DNA of 25,354 bases from Bacteroidaceae bacterium (GTDB lineage: Bacteria; Bacteroidota; Bacteroidia; Bacteroidales; Bacteroidaceae): positions 1 to 25,354 of the forward strand of contig CAAGHW010000099.1 in the NCBI GenBank assembly GCA_900769765.1, written 5' to 3'. Below are positions 1 to 7,381 of the stretch, one piece after another. The notes under the pieces are model-generated. The model was given only the letters and a program-made list of their open reading frames with translations, was not told the DNA's origin and did not search any database. A program made the position numbers and the translations under genes. Numbering within the stretch: the first letter of the stretch is position 1; each line of letters begins with the position of its first letter.

Positions 1-498
1 CGGGCACGTTGGAGCATGGAATTCTTTTACCCTAACTGGATAAACGACATGTGGAGAATTTTCGGTTTCATATTCTACAACGACAAGCAACATTTTGAAA
101 TAAAAGGCGAAAAGAGATTCTGCAAGGAGAGCATCAAGGCTTTCTGCAACGAGAAAGGAATCGCATTATACGACACAGCCTGCGAAGTCGTGCGCCTGAA
201 GGAAAATGCTTCGGACAAGTTCCTTGAGGTAGTAACCCCCACCGACATACGTGCCCTGCTGGAACAGATACCACACTGCACAGCCATTGTCACCACCGGC
301 GAAAAGGCAACCGATGTGATAACGGCAATGTTCGGCTGCGAGAAACCGGGTATAGGAAACATGACCGCCATTAGCATAAACGGCAAGGAAGTGCATTTCT
401 GGCGCATGCCGTCATCTTCGCGTGCCTACCCGTTGTCAATCGAGAAGAAATCGCTGCATTACAAGACAATGCTACACAACGAAATATGTGAAAAATAA
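1..498 (+). CDS. Uracil-DNA glycosylase family protein, 5' end cut by window
   Basis: The frame is open from base 1 (codons for RARWS precede the first visible ATG at 16), so the true start lies upstream; 165 residues are visible. The stretch FFYPNWINDMWRIFG, and HFWRMPSSSRAYP near the end, resemble the Bacteroidetes branch of the UDG/Mug superfamily. MPSSSRAYP sits where Mug/TDG enzymes have their NPSG-type second active-site motif. The family removes uracil or related damaged bases from DNA in the cytoplasm (base excision repair). The catalytic N-terminal motif is outside the window, so substrate preference cannot be judged. The family assignment comes from recognition of the sequence, not a search. 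No terminator is obvious before the next gene, 48 bases downstream, but that gene has its own promoter-like element. Confidence 0.75.
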   Translation, partial: RARWSMEFFYPNWINDMWRIFGFIFYNDKQHFEIKGEKRFCKESIKAFCNEKGIALYDTACEVVRLKENASDKFLEVVTPTDIRALLEQIPHCTAIVTTGEKATDVITAMFGCEKPGIGNMTAISINGKEVHFWRMPSSSRAYPLSIEKKSLHYKTMLHNEICEK

Positions 499-509
499 AC
501 TATTTTCAT

Positions 510-517
510 TATATTTG
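510..517 (+). promoter_or_regulatory. Bacteroidetes -7 element (TATATTTG) upstream of C10 protease
   Basis: TATATTTG matches the Bacteroidetes primary-sigma -7 consensus TAnnTTTG exactly and lies 29 bases before the protease ATG. No well-spaced TTTG -33 element is visible, because that region overlaps the end of the upstream gene. Confidence 0.5.
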
Positions 518-546
518 CGACATAAAATCAAGAAACAAAATACAAT

Positions 547-2205
547 ATGAAAACAATATTCAGAACAGCATTAGTTGCCATAGGGCTTATACTGTGCATC
601 AGTGCAAACGGACAAGAGACAGCAACAAGAGGTACAATTCAGGAGACAGGCGGAAACATCGTCGTGCACCTTGAAACGGCAAGTTGGGGACAAGGCTATC
701 CGTTCAACGAGCAATGCTGGACAAGCTACGGCGGTACAACCCATGCAAAGACAGGTTGTGTATCCACAGCATACGCCATTGTAATGCGCTACCACAAATT
801 CCCGAAAGAGGGAACATCGAATATCCTATACAACTGTCAGGCACCCACATACATTGAGCTCACCGACAGAGTATATGATTGGGACAATATGCCGTTGGTT
901 TATGACGGTAACTGGACCGAGGCGCAGATATACGAGGTGTCAAAGATTATGTCGCACCTTGCACACGCAAATTTCTCATCATTCGGCAGCGGTGCAACGA
1001 CAGCAAACGAAGAACGTGAGACAGCACGACTGAACAGATATTTCAACTACCCAAAAATAGCGGCATCGTACCAGCGCGACTACACAAAAGAACAATGGGA
1101 GGCAATGATAAAGGAGAGCCTTGACAACGGCTGCCCCGTTCCCTATGCGGCAAACAATTCCGGCACAGGCGACACACGCCACATGTTCGTAATCGACGGC
1201 TACACCGACAACGGTTATTTCCATTTCAATTTCGGATGGAACGGCGGTGGCAACGGATGGTTCAAGCTCGATAATATTACACCATACCAAGGCGACAACT
1301 ACTCTTGGAAAGACGGCTCTGAGCACTATGCGAATTTCAACCTGATGCCCGATGTCGCAAGACAGACCATCACTGCAACCGTAGCACCTACAAATGCCGG
1401 CACCGTTGCCATAAACAGCAATCAGGCGGCCAACGAGGTTACAGCAGAGCTTTTCGAGGGTTCACAGGTGACACTCACAGCAAAAGCCAATGACGGTTAC
1501 ATATTCTCGCATTGGAGCAAAGGCGCAGAGACAATCAGCACCGAGAGCATCTGCAAGGTAACAGTTGATGCAAACGGTAACGACTATGTCGCAAACTTCA
1601 CAGAATATTCAGGACCTACAACTGCCGAATACACAATAAGCGCGACAACAGGCACGCTTACCAACAGCACAGGCAAAAGCAGCACATGGACATTCACCAA
1701 GACAAGCGAGTGTCCTGCGGAACTGACTCTGCAATCGGCATGCGGAACCACGGCTGTAAATGCCATGAACATCAACAGCGGAACATTGCAGCTGTATGCA
1801 TTCGACTACGACATGCAAAGCGGCATGACATACACACTTGGCGTTCCCGACGGTTTTCTTATCACAGGTTATGAACTGACATACAAAATGGGCAGTTCGT
1901 ACAAAATCACTATCAAAAACGATACTATGGAACAGACCGCAACAAGAAGCGACCAAGTGTTTACTGCAACAGGCCTCTCAACCACAAACACATCGTTCAG
2001 CCTGACAGGAACAGCTGCAAACAACTTTGTCAAGGTAACACGTTTTATCGTTACCGTACAGAAGGAAGGTAGCCCTGAAACAGGCATCGAGACAATTGAG
2101 ATACCTGTACGAGAGAGCATCTACAACCTCAAAGGAGAGAAACTCGACAACATCACAGAGCCGGGAATATACATAGTAAACGGCAAAAAGATACTGAAGA
2201 GATAA
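547..2205 (+). CDS. Secreted C10-family (streptopain-like) cysteine protease with InlB-like repeat
   Basis: 552 residues. Residues 1-22 form a type I signal peptide (cleavage probably before Gln23). The peptidase C10 core follows directly: WGQG at 47-50 (oxyanion-hole Gln49), GCVSTAYAIVMRYHKFP with catalytic Cys71, and RHMFVIDGY with catalytic His212, followed by the aromatic/glycine motif FNFGWNGGGNGWF. About residues 274-353 resemble the divergent InlB B-repeat domain (ITATVAPTNAGTV...GYIFSHWS). A beta-rich segment follows, then a C-terminal tail (IYNLKGEKL...PGIYIVNGKKILK) like those of Bacteroidetes exported proteins carrying sorting-type C-termini. The family includes streptopain and interpain and cleaves host or nutrient proteins outside the cell. 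The usual ~110-residue inhibitory propeptide is absent (see findings). An in-frame stop at 523-525 upstream of the ATG rules out an N-terminal extension. The gene is monocistronic. Confidence 0.88.
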   Translation: MKTIFRTALVAIGLILCISANGQETATRGTIQETGGNIVVHLETASWGQGYPFNEQCWTSYGGTTHAKTGCVSTAYAIVMRYHKFPKEGTSNILYNCQAPTYIELTDRVYDWDNMPLVYDGNWTEAQIYEVSKIMSHLAHANFSSFGSGATTANEERETARLNRYFNYPKIAASYQRDYTKEQWEAMIKESLDNGCPVPYAANNSGTGDTRHMFVIDGYTDNGYFHFNFGWNGGGNGWFKLDNITPYQGDNYSWKDGSEHYANFNLMPDVARQTITATVAPTNAGTVAINSNQAANEVTAELFEGSQVTLTAKANDGYIFSHWSKGAETISTESICKVTVDANGNDYVANFTEYSGPTTAEYTISATTGTLTNSTGKSSTWTFTKTSECPAELTLQSACGTTAVNAMNINSGTLQLYAFDYDMQSGMTYTLGVPDGFLITGYELTYKMGSSYKITIKNDTMEQTATRSDQVFTATGLSTTNTSFSLTGTAANNFVKVTRFIVTVQKEGSPETGIETIEIPVRESIYNLKGEKLDNITEPGIYIVNGKKILKR

Positions 2206-2302
2206 TCTGCGCACTCACAGGTTTGTCCGAACCCGAAAGTAAAAAAACTGCAGAAAAACAGAAAAAAAGCAACAAATCCTTCACACTTACCCAAAAATCG
2301 TA

Positions 2303-2310
2303 TATATTTG
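2303..2310 (+). promoter_or_regulatory. -7 element (TATATTTG) for the zapA operon
   Basis: Exact TAnnTTTG match, 46 bases before the ATG of the coiled-coil gene, in an A-rich gap (2206-2355) that holds nothing else I can recognise. The -33 region is not a clear match. Confidence 0.5.
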
Positions 2311-2355
2311 TAGAAATTACGAATATATCCATATTTGTACATTGATTGTTGTATT

Positions 2356-2649
2356 ATGACCGAGAACGACAGAACTGTTATTGCGAACTTTGAAGAAAAG
2401 CTTCATCGTCTTGTTATTGAATACAAGCAGAAAGAAGAGCGCAATAAGGAACTGGCATCAATTCTTCAGCAAAAGGAGAATGCGCTTGAGGAATTGAGAC
2501 TCCGTTGCGAAGCACTCGAGAAGAGTTACAACAATCTTAAACAGGCGAAGATATTGAGCCTCAACGACCGTACAGTCGATGAGACAAAAGAGAGGATATC
2601 AAAGCTGGTGCGTGAAATCGACCGTTGCATCGAGTCGTTGAAAAAATAA
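2356..2649 (+). CDS. Small coiled-coil protein upstream of zapA
   Basis: 97 residues from the ATG at 2356 (MTENDRTVIANFEEKL). An in-frame ATG at 2335 would add seven non-conserved-looking residues and sits close to the promoter, so I prefer 2356. Residues ~8-65 are a continuous heptad-rich coiled coil (KLHRLVIEYKQKEERNKEL, then LEELRLRCEALEKSYNNL). There is no signal peptide or membrane segment. The position, 14 bases before zapA, fits the small conserved coiled-coil gene commonly found next to zapA in Bacteroidetes. By analogy with ZapB it may partner ZapA at the division ring, but that is inference; the family itself is uncharacterised. Confidence 0.8.
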   Translation: MTENDRTVIANFEEKLHRLVIEYKQKEERNKELASILQQKENALEELRLRCEALEKSYNNLKQAKILSLNDRTVDETKERISKLVREIDRCIESLKK

Positions 2650-2663
2650 AACACCCTTTGCAC

Positions 2664-2954
2664 ATGGAAGATAGAGAATTAGGAATTAACCTTATAATTG
2701 ACGGCATATCATACCCGCTTACCATAAAGGCGAGTGAAGAACCATATTACAGGCAGGCAGCCCGCATGGTAAACAATACGCTGTCACTATATAAAGAGAT
2801 TTTTACAGGCGAAGAGGGGGTCAGAGTAATGACTATGGTAGCCCTTGACATTGCGTTCAACGCCATCAAAGGTGGCAACGACGGCAACCCAGCCGAAGTT
2901 ATGCGCAAGATAAACGAATTGACACGTCTTGTTGAAAATACACTCAAGGGATAA
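2664..2954 (+). CDS. zapA: Cell division protein ZapA
   Basis: 96 residues. Start chosen at 2664 (MEDRELGINLIIDGISYPL); the longer frame from 2625 overlaps the preceding gene and adds a non-homologous leader. The beta-strand start (INLIIDGISYPL), the YYRQAARMVNNTLSLYKE helix and the C-terminal helix with MVALDIAF are typical of ZapA (PF05164), a small dimer/tetramer that bundles FtsZ protofilaments at mid-cell. Length is usual for the Bacteroidetes family. Co-transcribed with the coiled-coil gene 14 bases upstream; rny follows after a structured 110-base gap. Confidence 0.88.
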   Translation: MEDRELGINLIIDGISYPLTIKASEEPYYRQAARMVNNTLSLYKEIFTGEEGVRVMTMVALDIAFNAIKGGNDGNPAEVMRKINELTRLVENTLKG

Positions 2955-2979
2955 GTTCCGCCCTATATTTACAATTTCA

Positions 2980-3036
2980 CGCATTGCAGATTCACGTCAA
3001 GCCGGTACAGCATACCGGTTCGCGAATGGCAGTGCG
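2980..3036 (+). promoter_or_regulatory. Long imperfect hairpin plus T-tract in the zapA-rny gap (rny leader)
   Basis: A nested hairpin can be drawn by eye. Outer stem CGCATTGC (2980-2987) pairs with GCAGTGCG (3029-3036) through one G-T pair. Middle stem ATTCACG (2990-2996) pairs with CGCGAAT (3021-3027) with one A-C mismatch. The inner stem CCGGTA (3002-3007) with TACCGG (3013-3018) is perfect around a CAGCA loop. TTTTATTATATATAA follows at once. It could be a terminator/attenuator for the zapA operon or a 5' structure of the rny mRNA. A TATATTTA (2964-2971, one base off the -7 consensus) just upstream could place a transcript start at the foot of the hairpin. Confidence 0.55.
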
Positions 3037-3064
3037 TTTTATTATATATAAAAAATTAACCATT

Positions 3065-4606
3065 ATGAATGTCACAACATTAATCATTGGATTGGCAGCA
3101 GGTCTCGTCGTAGGCTTCATAAGCCAATATTTGATAAACAGATTCGGACTGAAGGCGAAGCGTCAGAGCATCATCAACGACGCGCACAAGGAGGCCGAAG
3201 TAATCAAAAGAAACAAACTGCTCGAAGTAAAGGAGAAATTCCTCAACAAAAAGGCAGAGCTCGAGAAAGAGATTTCACAGCGCAACAACAAGATTCAGCA
3301 GGCAGAGCACAGCCTCAAACAGCGCGAGGTACAGTTCAACCAGCGCAACGAGGACCTGCAACGCCGCAAGAACGAACTCGACGCACTGAAGGACAACCTC
3401 GATGCGCAGAAAGGCGTTCTTGAACGCAAGCAGGAGGAACTCGACAAGTTGCACGCACAAGAACGCGAGAAGCTCGAGAGCATCAGCGGACTATCGGCCG
3501 AAGAGGCAAAGGAACGCCTTGTAGAGTCACTCAAGGAAGAGGCCAAGAGCGAAGCGGCATCATACATCAACGACATCATCGACGATGCAAAGATGACCGC
3601 CAACAAAGAGGCAAAGAAGATTGTGATACAGACAATACAACGCGTTGCCACAGAGACAGCCATCGAGAACTCGGTTACCGTATTCCACATCGACAGCGAC
3701 GAGATGAAGGGCCGAATCATCGGACGCGAAGGACGTAACATCCGCGCACTCGAAGCAGCTACAGGCGTTGAGATTGTAGTGGATGACACCCCCGAGGCCA
3801 TCGTGCTCAGCGCGTTCGACCCCGTACGTCGCGAGATAGCACGTCTGGCATTGCACCAGCTTGTTGCCGACGGACGCATACACCCTGCACGCATCGAAGA
3901 GGTTGTAGCAAAGGTAAAGAAACAGATTGAGGAAGAGATTATCGAGACAGGTAAACGCACCACAATCGACCTTGGCATACATGGCATGCACCCCGAGCTT
4001 ATCCGCATCATAGGTAAGATGAAATACCGTTCATCATACGGACAGAACCTGTTGCAGCACGCACGCGAGACGGCCAACCTTTGTGCCGTCATGGCTGCCG
4101 AGCTTGGCTTGAACCCCAAGAAGGCAAAACGCGCCGGACTATTGCACGATATAGGTAAGGTACCCGATGAGGAGACCGAATTGCCACACGCAGAGTACGG
4201 TATGAAGATTGCCGAGAAATACAAGGAGAAAGCAGATATATGCAACGCCATCGGAGCTCACCACGACGAGGTAGAGATGACAAGCCTCATCGCTCCTATC
4301 GTACAGGTCTGCGATGCCATCTCAGGCGCACGCCCGGGCGCACGCCGCGAGATTGTAGAGGCATACATCAAGCGCTTGCACGACCTTGAACAGCTTGCGA
4401 TGTCATACCCCGGCGTAACAAAGACCTATGCCATCCAGGCTGGCCGCGAGCTACGCGTAATCGTCGGTGCCGACAAGATCGACGACAAGCAGACCGAATT
4501 GCTCTCGGGAGAAATCGCAAAGAAGATTCAGGACGAGATGACCTATCCAGGACAGGTAAAGATTACCGTAATCCGCGAGACGCGTGCCGTAAACTACGCA
4601 CGATAA
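3065..4606 (+). CDS. rny: Ribonuclease Y
   Basis: 513 residues from the ATG at 3065. The longer frame from 2984 would translate through the leader hairpin and bury the N-terminal membrane helix, so it is rejected. Domains in order: one transmembrane helix at ~4-24 (TTLIIGLAAGLVVGFISQYL); a long charged coiled coil at ~30-180; a KH RNA-binding domain with GRIIGREGRNIRALE (216-230); an HD hydrolase domain with GLLHDIGK (His361-Asp362) and further metal ligands (AHHDE); and the conserved C-terminal domain with YPGQVKITVIRE. RNase Y is a membrane-anchored endoribonuclease that starts decay of many mRNAs. Length and architecture are normal. Transcription should end at the hairpin 4621-4660. Confidence 0.96.
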   Translation: MNVTTLIIGLAAGLVVGFISQYLINRFGLKAKRQSIINDAHKEAEVIKRNKLLEVKEKFLNKKAELEKEISQRNNKIQQAEHSLKQREVQFNQRNEDLQRRKNELDALKDNLDAQKGVLERKQEELDKLHAQEREKLESISGLSAEEAKERLVESLKEEAKSEAASYINDIIDDAKMTANKEAKKIVIQTIQRVATETAIENSVTVFHIDSDEMKGRIIGREGRNIRALEAATGVEIVVDDTPEAIVLSAFDPVRREIARLALHQLVADGRIHPARIEEVVAKVKKQIEEEIIETGKRTTIDLGIHGMHPELIRIIGKMKYRSSYGQNLLQHARETANLCAVMAAELGLNPKKAKRAGLLHDIGKVPDEETELPHAEYGMKIAEKYKEKADICNAIGAHHDEVEMTSLIAPIVQVCDAISGARPGARREIVEAYIKRLHDLEQLAMSYPGVTKTYAIQAGRELRVIVGADKIDDKQTELLSGEIAKKIQDEMTYPGQVKITVIRETRAVNYAR

Positions 4607-4618
4607 GAATATTAAGCA

Positions 4619-4662
4619 TAAAAAACTACTCCTCAAAGCAAGCTTTGAGGAGTAGTTTTTTG
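4619..4662. terminator. Bidirectional rho-independent terminator (rny / ssrA)
   Basis: Perfect inverted repeat: AAAAACTACTCCTCAAAG (4621-4638) against CTTTGAGGAGTAGTTTTT (4643-4660) around a CAAG loop, with A-tract on one side and T-tract on the other, so it works on both strands. It ends rny from the left and tmRNA from the right, immediately past the tmRNA 3' end. Confidence 0.92.
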
Positions 4663-5057
4663 TGGAGTTAGAGGGAGTCGAACCCTCGTCCAAACAGGGA
4701 AACAATATGCTTTCTACACGCTTAGTCATCGGTAAGGTTTTCGAGCGTAGGCAAGACCGCGACCGCCAACCTGCGCCTTATCCTCTAAAATGTCGCCGTT
4801 GTATCGAGGCCTGCAACGGTTAGTCCCGATTTGCCTGCACCACCATATCGGATTGCTTCGGAACAACAGCGTCCGGGTGATGTCTCGTCCCCGCACCTGG
4901 TGCAGGGATTAAGCTAATCTACTATACTTCGATTAAGCAGCAAGAGCGTAATTGTTATTGCCAGATAAATTTTTGCCAACTCAGATTATAGTGCGAACCG
5001 GCAAGGCACTGCGTGCTTACATACCTTTTCTACCCGCTGTCAAAACCAGATAACCCC
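4663..5057 (-). ncRNA. ssrA: Transfer-messenger RNA (tmRNA), one-piece
   Basis: Read on the minus strand the RNA begins GGGGTTATCTGGTTTTGACAG (5057 downward), the standard tmRNA 5' end, and finishes with the T-arm GGGTTCGACTCCC and TAACTCC plus an A discriminator at 4663. GGGGTTA pairs with TAACTCC (one G-T) to make the acceptor stem. CCA is not encoded and must be added. A tag reading frame ends in codons for YALAA and TAA. About 395 nt, the usual size for one-piece tmRNA. It rescues stalled ribosomes together with SmpB and marks the unfinished protein for proteolysis. Confidence 0.96.
4933..4962 (-). other. tmRNA tag reading frame, GNNNYALAA-stop
   Basis: Minus-strand codons GGC AAT AAC AAT TAC GCT CTT GCT GCT TAA. 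With the tmRNA-borne alanine the tag is (A)GNNNYALAA. This follows the Bacteroidales pattern (GETNYALAA in Bacteroides, GENNYALAA in Porphyromonas, from memory), with a Gly resume codon and the ALAA degron recognised by ClpXP-type proteases. Confidence 0.85.
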
Positions 5058-5072
5058 AGTAGTAAGATGATG

Positions 5073-5103
5073 CAAAGGTAAAGGCTTTTTTCGTTTTTTG
5101 CAA
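5073..5103 (-). promoter_or_regulatory. ssrA promoter (-33 TTG, -7 TACCTTTG)
   Basis: On the minus strand TTGC (5103-5100) and TACCTTTG (5080-5073) are separated by 19 bases, a textbook Bacteroidetes housekeeping promoter. Transcription should start a few bases upstream of the mature tmRNA 5' end at 5057. Confidence 0.8.
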
Positions 5104-5153
5104 CAGCTTTAATTCTTTTTATCCTTTTTGAACAATTTGTATTATAAATAATG

Positions 5154-5161
5154 TATTTTTG
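5154..5161 (+). promoter_or_regulatory. -7 element (TATTTTTG) for mntP
   Basis: Exact TAnnTTTG match 73 bases before the mntP ATG. TTTG sequences at 5127-5130 and 5136-5139 are possible -33 elements, but neither has the ideal 19-base spacing. This would give a 5' leader of about 65 bases. Confidence 0.45.
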
Positions 5162-5180
5162 CATAGTATTACATATTGTC

Positions 5181-5214
5181 GGGCACGGCTAACGTAGGGT
5201 GACCGGCATCGCCC
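5181..5214 (+). promoter_or_regulatory. Possible structured leader of mntP
   Basis: GC-rich island in an AT-rich gap. GGGC (5181-5184) can pair with GCCC (5211-5214), and CGG (5186-5188) with CCG (5203-5205), around the loop CTAACGTAGGGTGA. An A-tract follows, then TTTT at 5225-5228, just before the start codon. I do not recognise it as a known riboswitch; it is too short and lacks the conserved core of the Mn-sensing yybP-ykoY class. Confidence 0.3.
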
Positions 5215-5234
5215 AAAAACTATCGTTTTAACCT

Positions 5235-5810
5235 ATGACACATATCGAAGTCTGGCTTATGGCATTGGCTCTTGCAATGGATTGTTTCGCCGTTGCAATA
5301 GCAAGCGGAATAATTTTCAAGAGGGTGGTATGGAAGCCTATGCTTACCATGGCATCTCTTTTCGGTCTCTTTCAGGCCCTTAACCCTCTACTTGGATGGT
5401 GGGGTGCCGACATGTGCCGCGAAGCGATAGAGTGCATCGACCATTGGGTTGCGTTTGCCATTCTCGGTTTCCTGGGCGTGCGTATGATTGTAGAGTCGTT
5501 CAAGGAAGAGGAGAAACGCCGTTTCAACCCACGCAGCTACAAGGTCATATTCACGCTTGCCATAGCGACAAGCATCGATGCGCTTGCTGTGGGCATATCG
5601 TTCTCGTGTATGGGTTATCAGACATTGTCTTCGCTGAGCTATCCACTTGCCGTGATATTCCTTGTTTCGTTCGCGATGTCAATCATTGGTTTGGGACTTG
5701 GCCTCAAGTTCGGCAAAGGGTTTGCCGAAAAGCTGCGCGCCGAGATGTGGGGCGGAATAATACTGCTGTTCATTGGCGCAAGAGTGTTGTTCGAGCATCT
5801 TACTGCCTGA
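5235..5810 (+). CDS. mntP: Manganese efflux pump MntP
   Basis: 191 residues with six hydrophobic helices, the normal size for MntP (DUF204, PF02659). The two inverted halves each carry the signature acidic motif: ALAMDCFAVAIASG in helix 1 and ATSIDALAVGISFS in helix 4. The central loop is basic/acidic (FKEEEKRRFNPRSYK). MntP exports Mn(II) across the inner membrane and protects against manganese excess. It is divergent from ssrA, with its own -7 element and a possibly structured leader. The ccs-like gene starts 3 bases after its stop, so the two are probably co-transcribed. Confidence 0.93.
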   Translation: MTHIEVWLMALALAMDCFAVAIASGIIFKRVVWKPMLTMASLFGLFQALNPLLGWWGADMCREAIECIDHWVAFAILGFLGVRMIVESFKEEEKRRFNPRSYKVIFTLAIATSIDALAVGISFSCMGYQTLSSLSYPLAVIFLVSFAMSIIGLGLGLKFGKGFAEKLRAEMWGGIILLFIGARVLFEHLTA

Positions 5811-5813
5811 TTG

Positions 5814-7208
5814 ATGAAAAGGGATATCCTTAAAATAATATCTTTCGGCAGCATGGGGCTACTCATGCTTGTGCTCATTGCTGCGACGCTGTCGGAAAAG
5901 CTCTACGGTTCATCGTTTGCCTTGAATGGAATATACCACTCGCCGTGGTTCATTGCATTGTGGATGGTGCTTGCCGTTTCGGCAATGACATATATCCTGT
6001 GGGCTTCAAGACGCACCATACTAATCCTTCTGCATGCATCGCTTGCGACAATACTGCTCGGCGCTCTTGTATCGTTCCTTACCTCGCAGCACGGCAACAT
6101 TCTTCTGGCAAAGGATACAGTGCCGGCATCGATGTTCACCACAAGCGAGAACACATTGGAGAAACTGCCGTTCAGCCTGCAGATAACGCATATCGACACC
6201 GTATATTCAAAGAAAGATGGACAACCTGTAGACTATAGGGCACATATCGTTGCCGACAACAGAAAAGAGAGCAACCGGCACATTGTCTCATTGAACAACC
6301 CCATGAAGATTGACGGCTACTCATTCTGCATAAAGGGAGCCGACAATGGCAACTTGACGCTGCTTGTCGCACGCGACACATACGGTTTGCCGATAAGCTA
6401 CACAGGATACTTGATGGTAGTCGTTGCGTTCGCAATGCTGTTCCTCGACAAGGATAGCGGCTTCCGCAAGACATTACAGCAACTGCAAGGAGAGAAGCAC
6501 AGCAAAAGTGAGAAAGAGAACATACGCCACACCACATTTGCAGGCAGAATGTGGCGTATATTACCCATCGCTGCAATATTGTTATGTATTTTATGGTACA
6601 ACGGCGACACGTTCCCTGTCACAAACGGGGCAGAGAGCCTTTTTCTGCTTGCCATAGCAATATGCATCCTTGCCTTTGCACTAAAGAAGAGATTCGCACA
6701 CCTGTTCCGGACTTTGACAATAACTGCAGGCATAACAGCACTTGTGGCTGTATGCAGTTTTGAACGTGACGGCGGAACGGCACCAATACTGCGCACACCA
6801 CTGTTGGGCATTCATGTAACTACAATAATCACAGCCTATGCCCTGCTTGCATGCACAGCCATCAATGCAGTGATAGCACTATGTCGCAAGGATGCCAAAA
6901 AGAGAGCGCAACAGGATGTGCTTGGGCGCATACTGCTCTACCCTGCCACCATGCTGCTGGCTACGGGAATATTCATAGGGGCCGTATGGGCGAACATATC
7001 GTGGGGGCGTTATTGGGGATGGGACCCTAAAGAGGTGTGGGCATTGATTACGCTGCTTGTATGTTCATTCGCATTCCACACGCGCTCATTGCCGTTCATG
7101 GCAAAGCCCAAATTATTTCACATATATTGCATTGCTGTATTCATGATAATGCTGTTCACCTATTTTGGTGTAAATTATCTGTTGGGCGGTATACACAGCT
7201 ATGCGTAA
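5814..7208 (+). CDS. Compact ResB-CcsA-type cytochrome c biogenesis (heme handling) membrane protein
   Basis: 464 residues from the ATG at 5814 (TTG at 5811 is a less likely alternative). The N-terminal ~210 residues are ResB-like: helices at ~10-30, 46-64 and 68-90 with a membrane His74 (ILLHASLATILLGALVSF), a short periplasmic beta region, then helix 196-211 after the ResB-like GLPISYTGYL. Residues ~245-464 are CcsA-like, with His334 (GIHVTTIITAYALL), the heme-binding WWD-type motif WGRYWGWDPKEVWALI around 397-412, His422, and the C-terminal GVNYLLGGIHSY. System II proteins carry heme out and attach it to apocytochrome c. Fused CcsBA proteins are usually much longer, so the periplasmic ResB portion is strongly reduced. 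No cytochrome, NrfH/A or thioredoxin gene is nearby. Next to mntP, probably one transcript. Confidence 0.85.
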   Translation: MKRDILKIISFGSMGLLMLVLIAATLSEKLYGSSFALNGIYHSPWFIALWMVLAVSAMTYILWASRRTILILLHASLATILLGALVSFLTSQHGNILLAKDTVPASMFTTSENTLEKLPFSLQITHIDTVYSKKDGQPVDYRAHIVADNRKESNRHIVSLNNPMKIDGYSFCIKGADNGNLTLLVARDTYGLPISYTGYLMVVVAFAMLFLDKDSGFRKTLQQLQGEKHSKSEKENIRHTTFAGRMWRILPIAAILLCILWYNGDTFPVTNGAESLFLLAIAICILAFALKKRFAHLFRTLTITAGITALVAVCSFERDGGTAPILRTPLLGIHVTTIITAYALLACTAINAVIALCRKDAKKRAQQDVLGRILLYPATMLLATGIFIGAVWANISWGRYWGWDPKEVWALITLLVCSFAFHTRSLPFMAKPKLFHIYCIAVFMIMLFTYFGVNYLLGGIHSYA

Positions 7209-7264
7209 ATAGCGTCAATTAAAACCTTTTTTTATACTTTTTGGAACACTTTGTTCTTTTCCGA

Positions 7265-7295
7265 TTTGCATATATGTATATTTTGACTACTTTTG
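7265..7295 (+). promoter_or_regulatory. Promoter of AraC-family gene (-33 TTTG, -7 TACTTTTG)
   Basis: TTTG (7265-7268) and TACTTTTG (7288-7295) are 19 bases apart, matching the Bacteroidetes housekeeping promoter. Expected start near 7302, giving a leader of about 80 bases before the ATG at 7382. Confidence 0.75.
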
Positions 7296-7381
7296 CAACG
7301 TAGGTACAATGAAAAGTCTGTACTCACTTGCCACGCAAAGTGCGTAACAAAACAGATATAAAAGACAAAAAAACAGACACT

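Noticed and set aside
2955..3064. 6S RNA downstream of zapA, as in E. coli
   Set aside because: The gap is only 110 bases, too short for a normal ~180-base 6S RNA; only a single hairpin is present.
3295..4251. 318-residue minus-strand open frame inside rny
   Set aside because: Antisense shadow of rny; Ser/Cys/Arg-rich translation with no domain, and rny is fully convincing.
5162..5234. yybP-ykoY manganese riboswitch before mntP
   Set aside because: The leader is too short and I cannot find the conserved core of that class.
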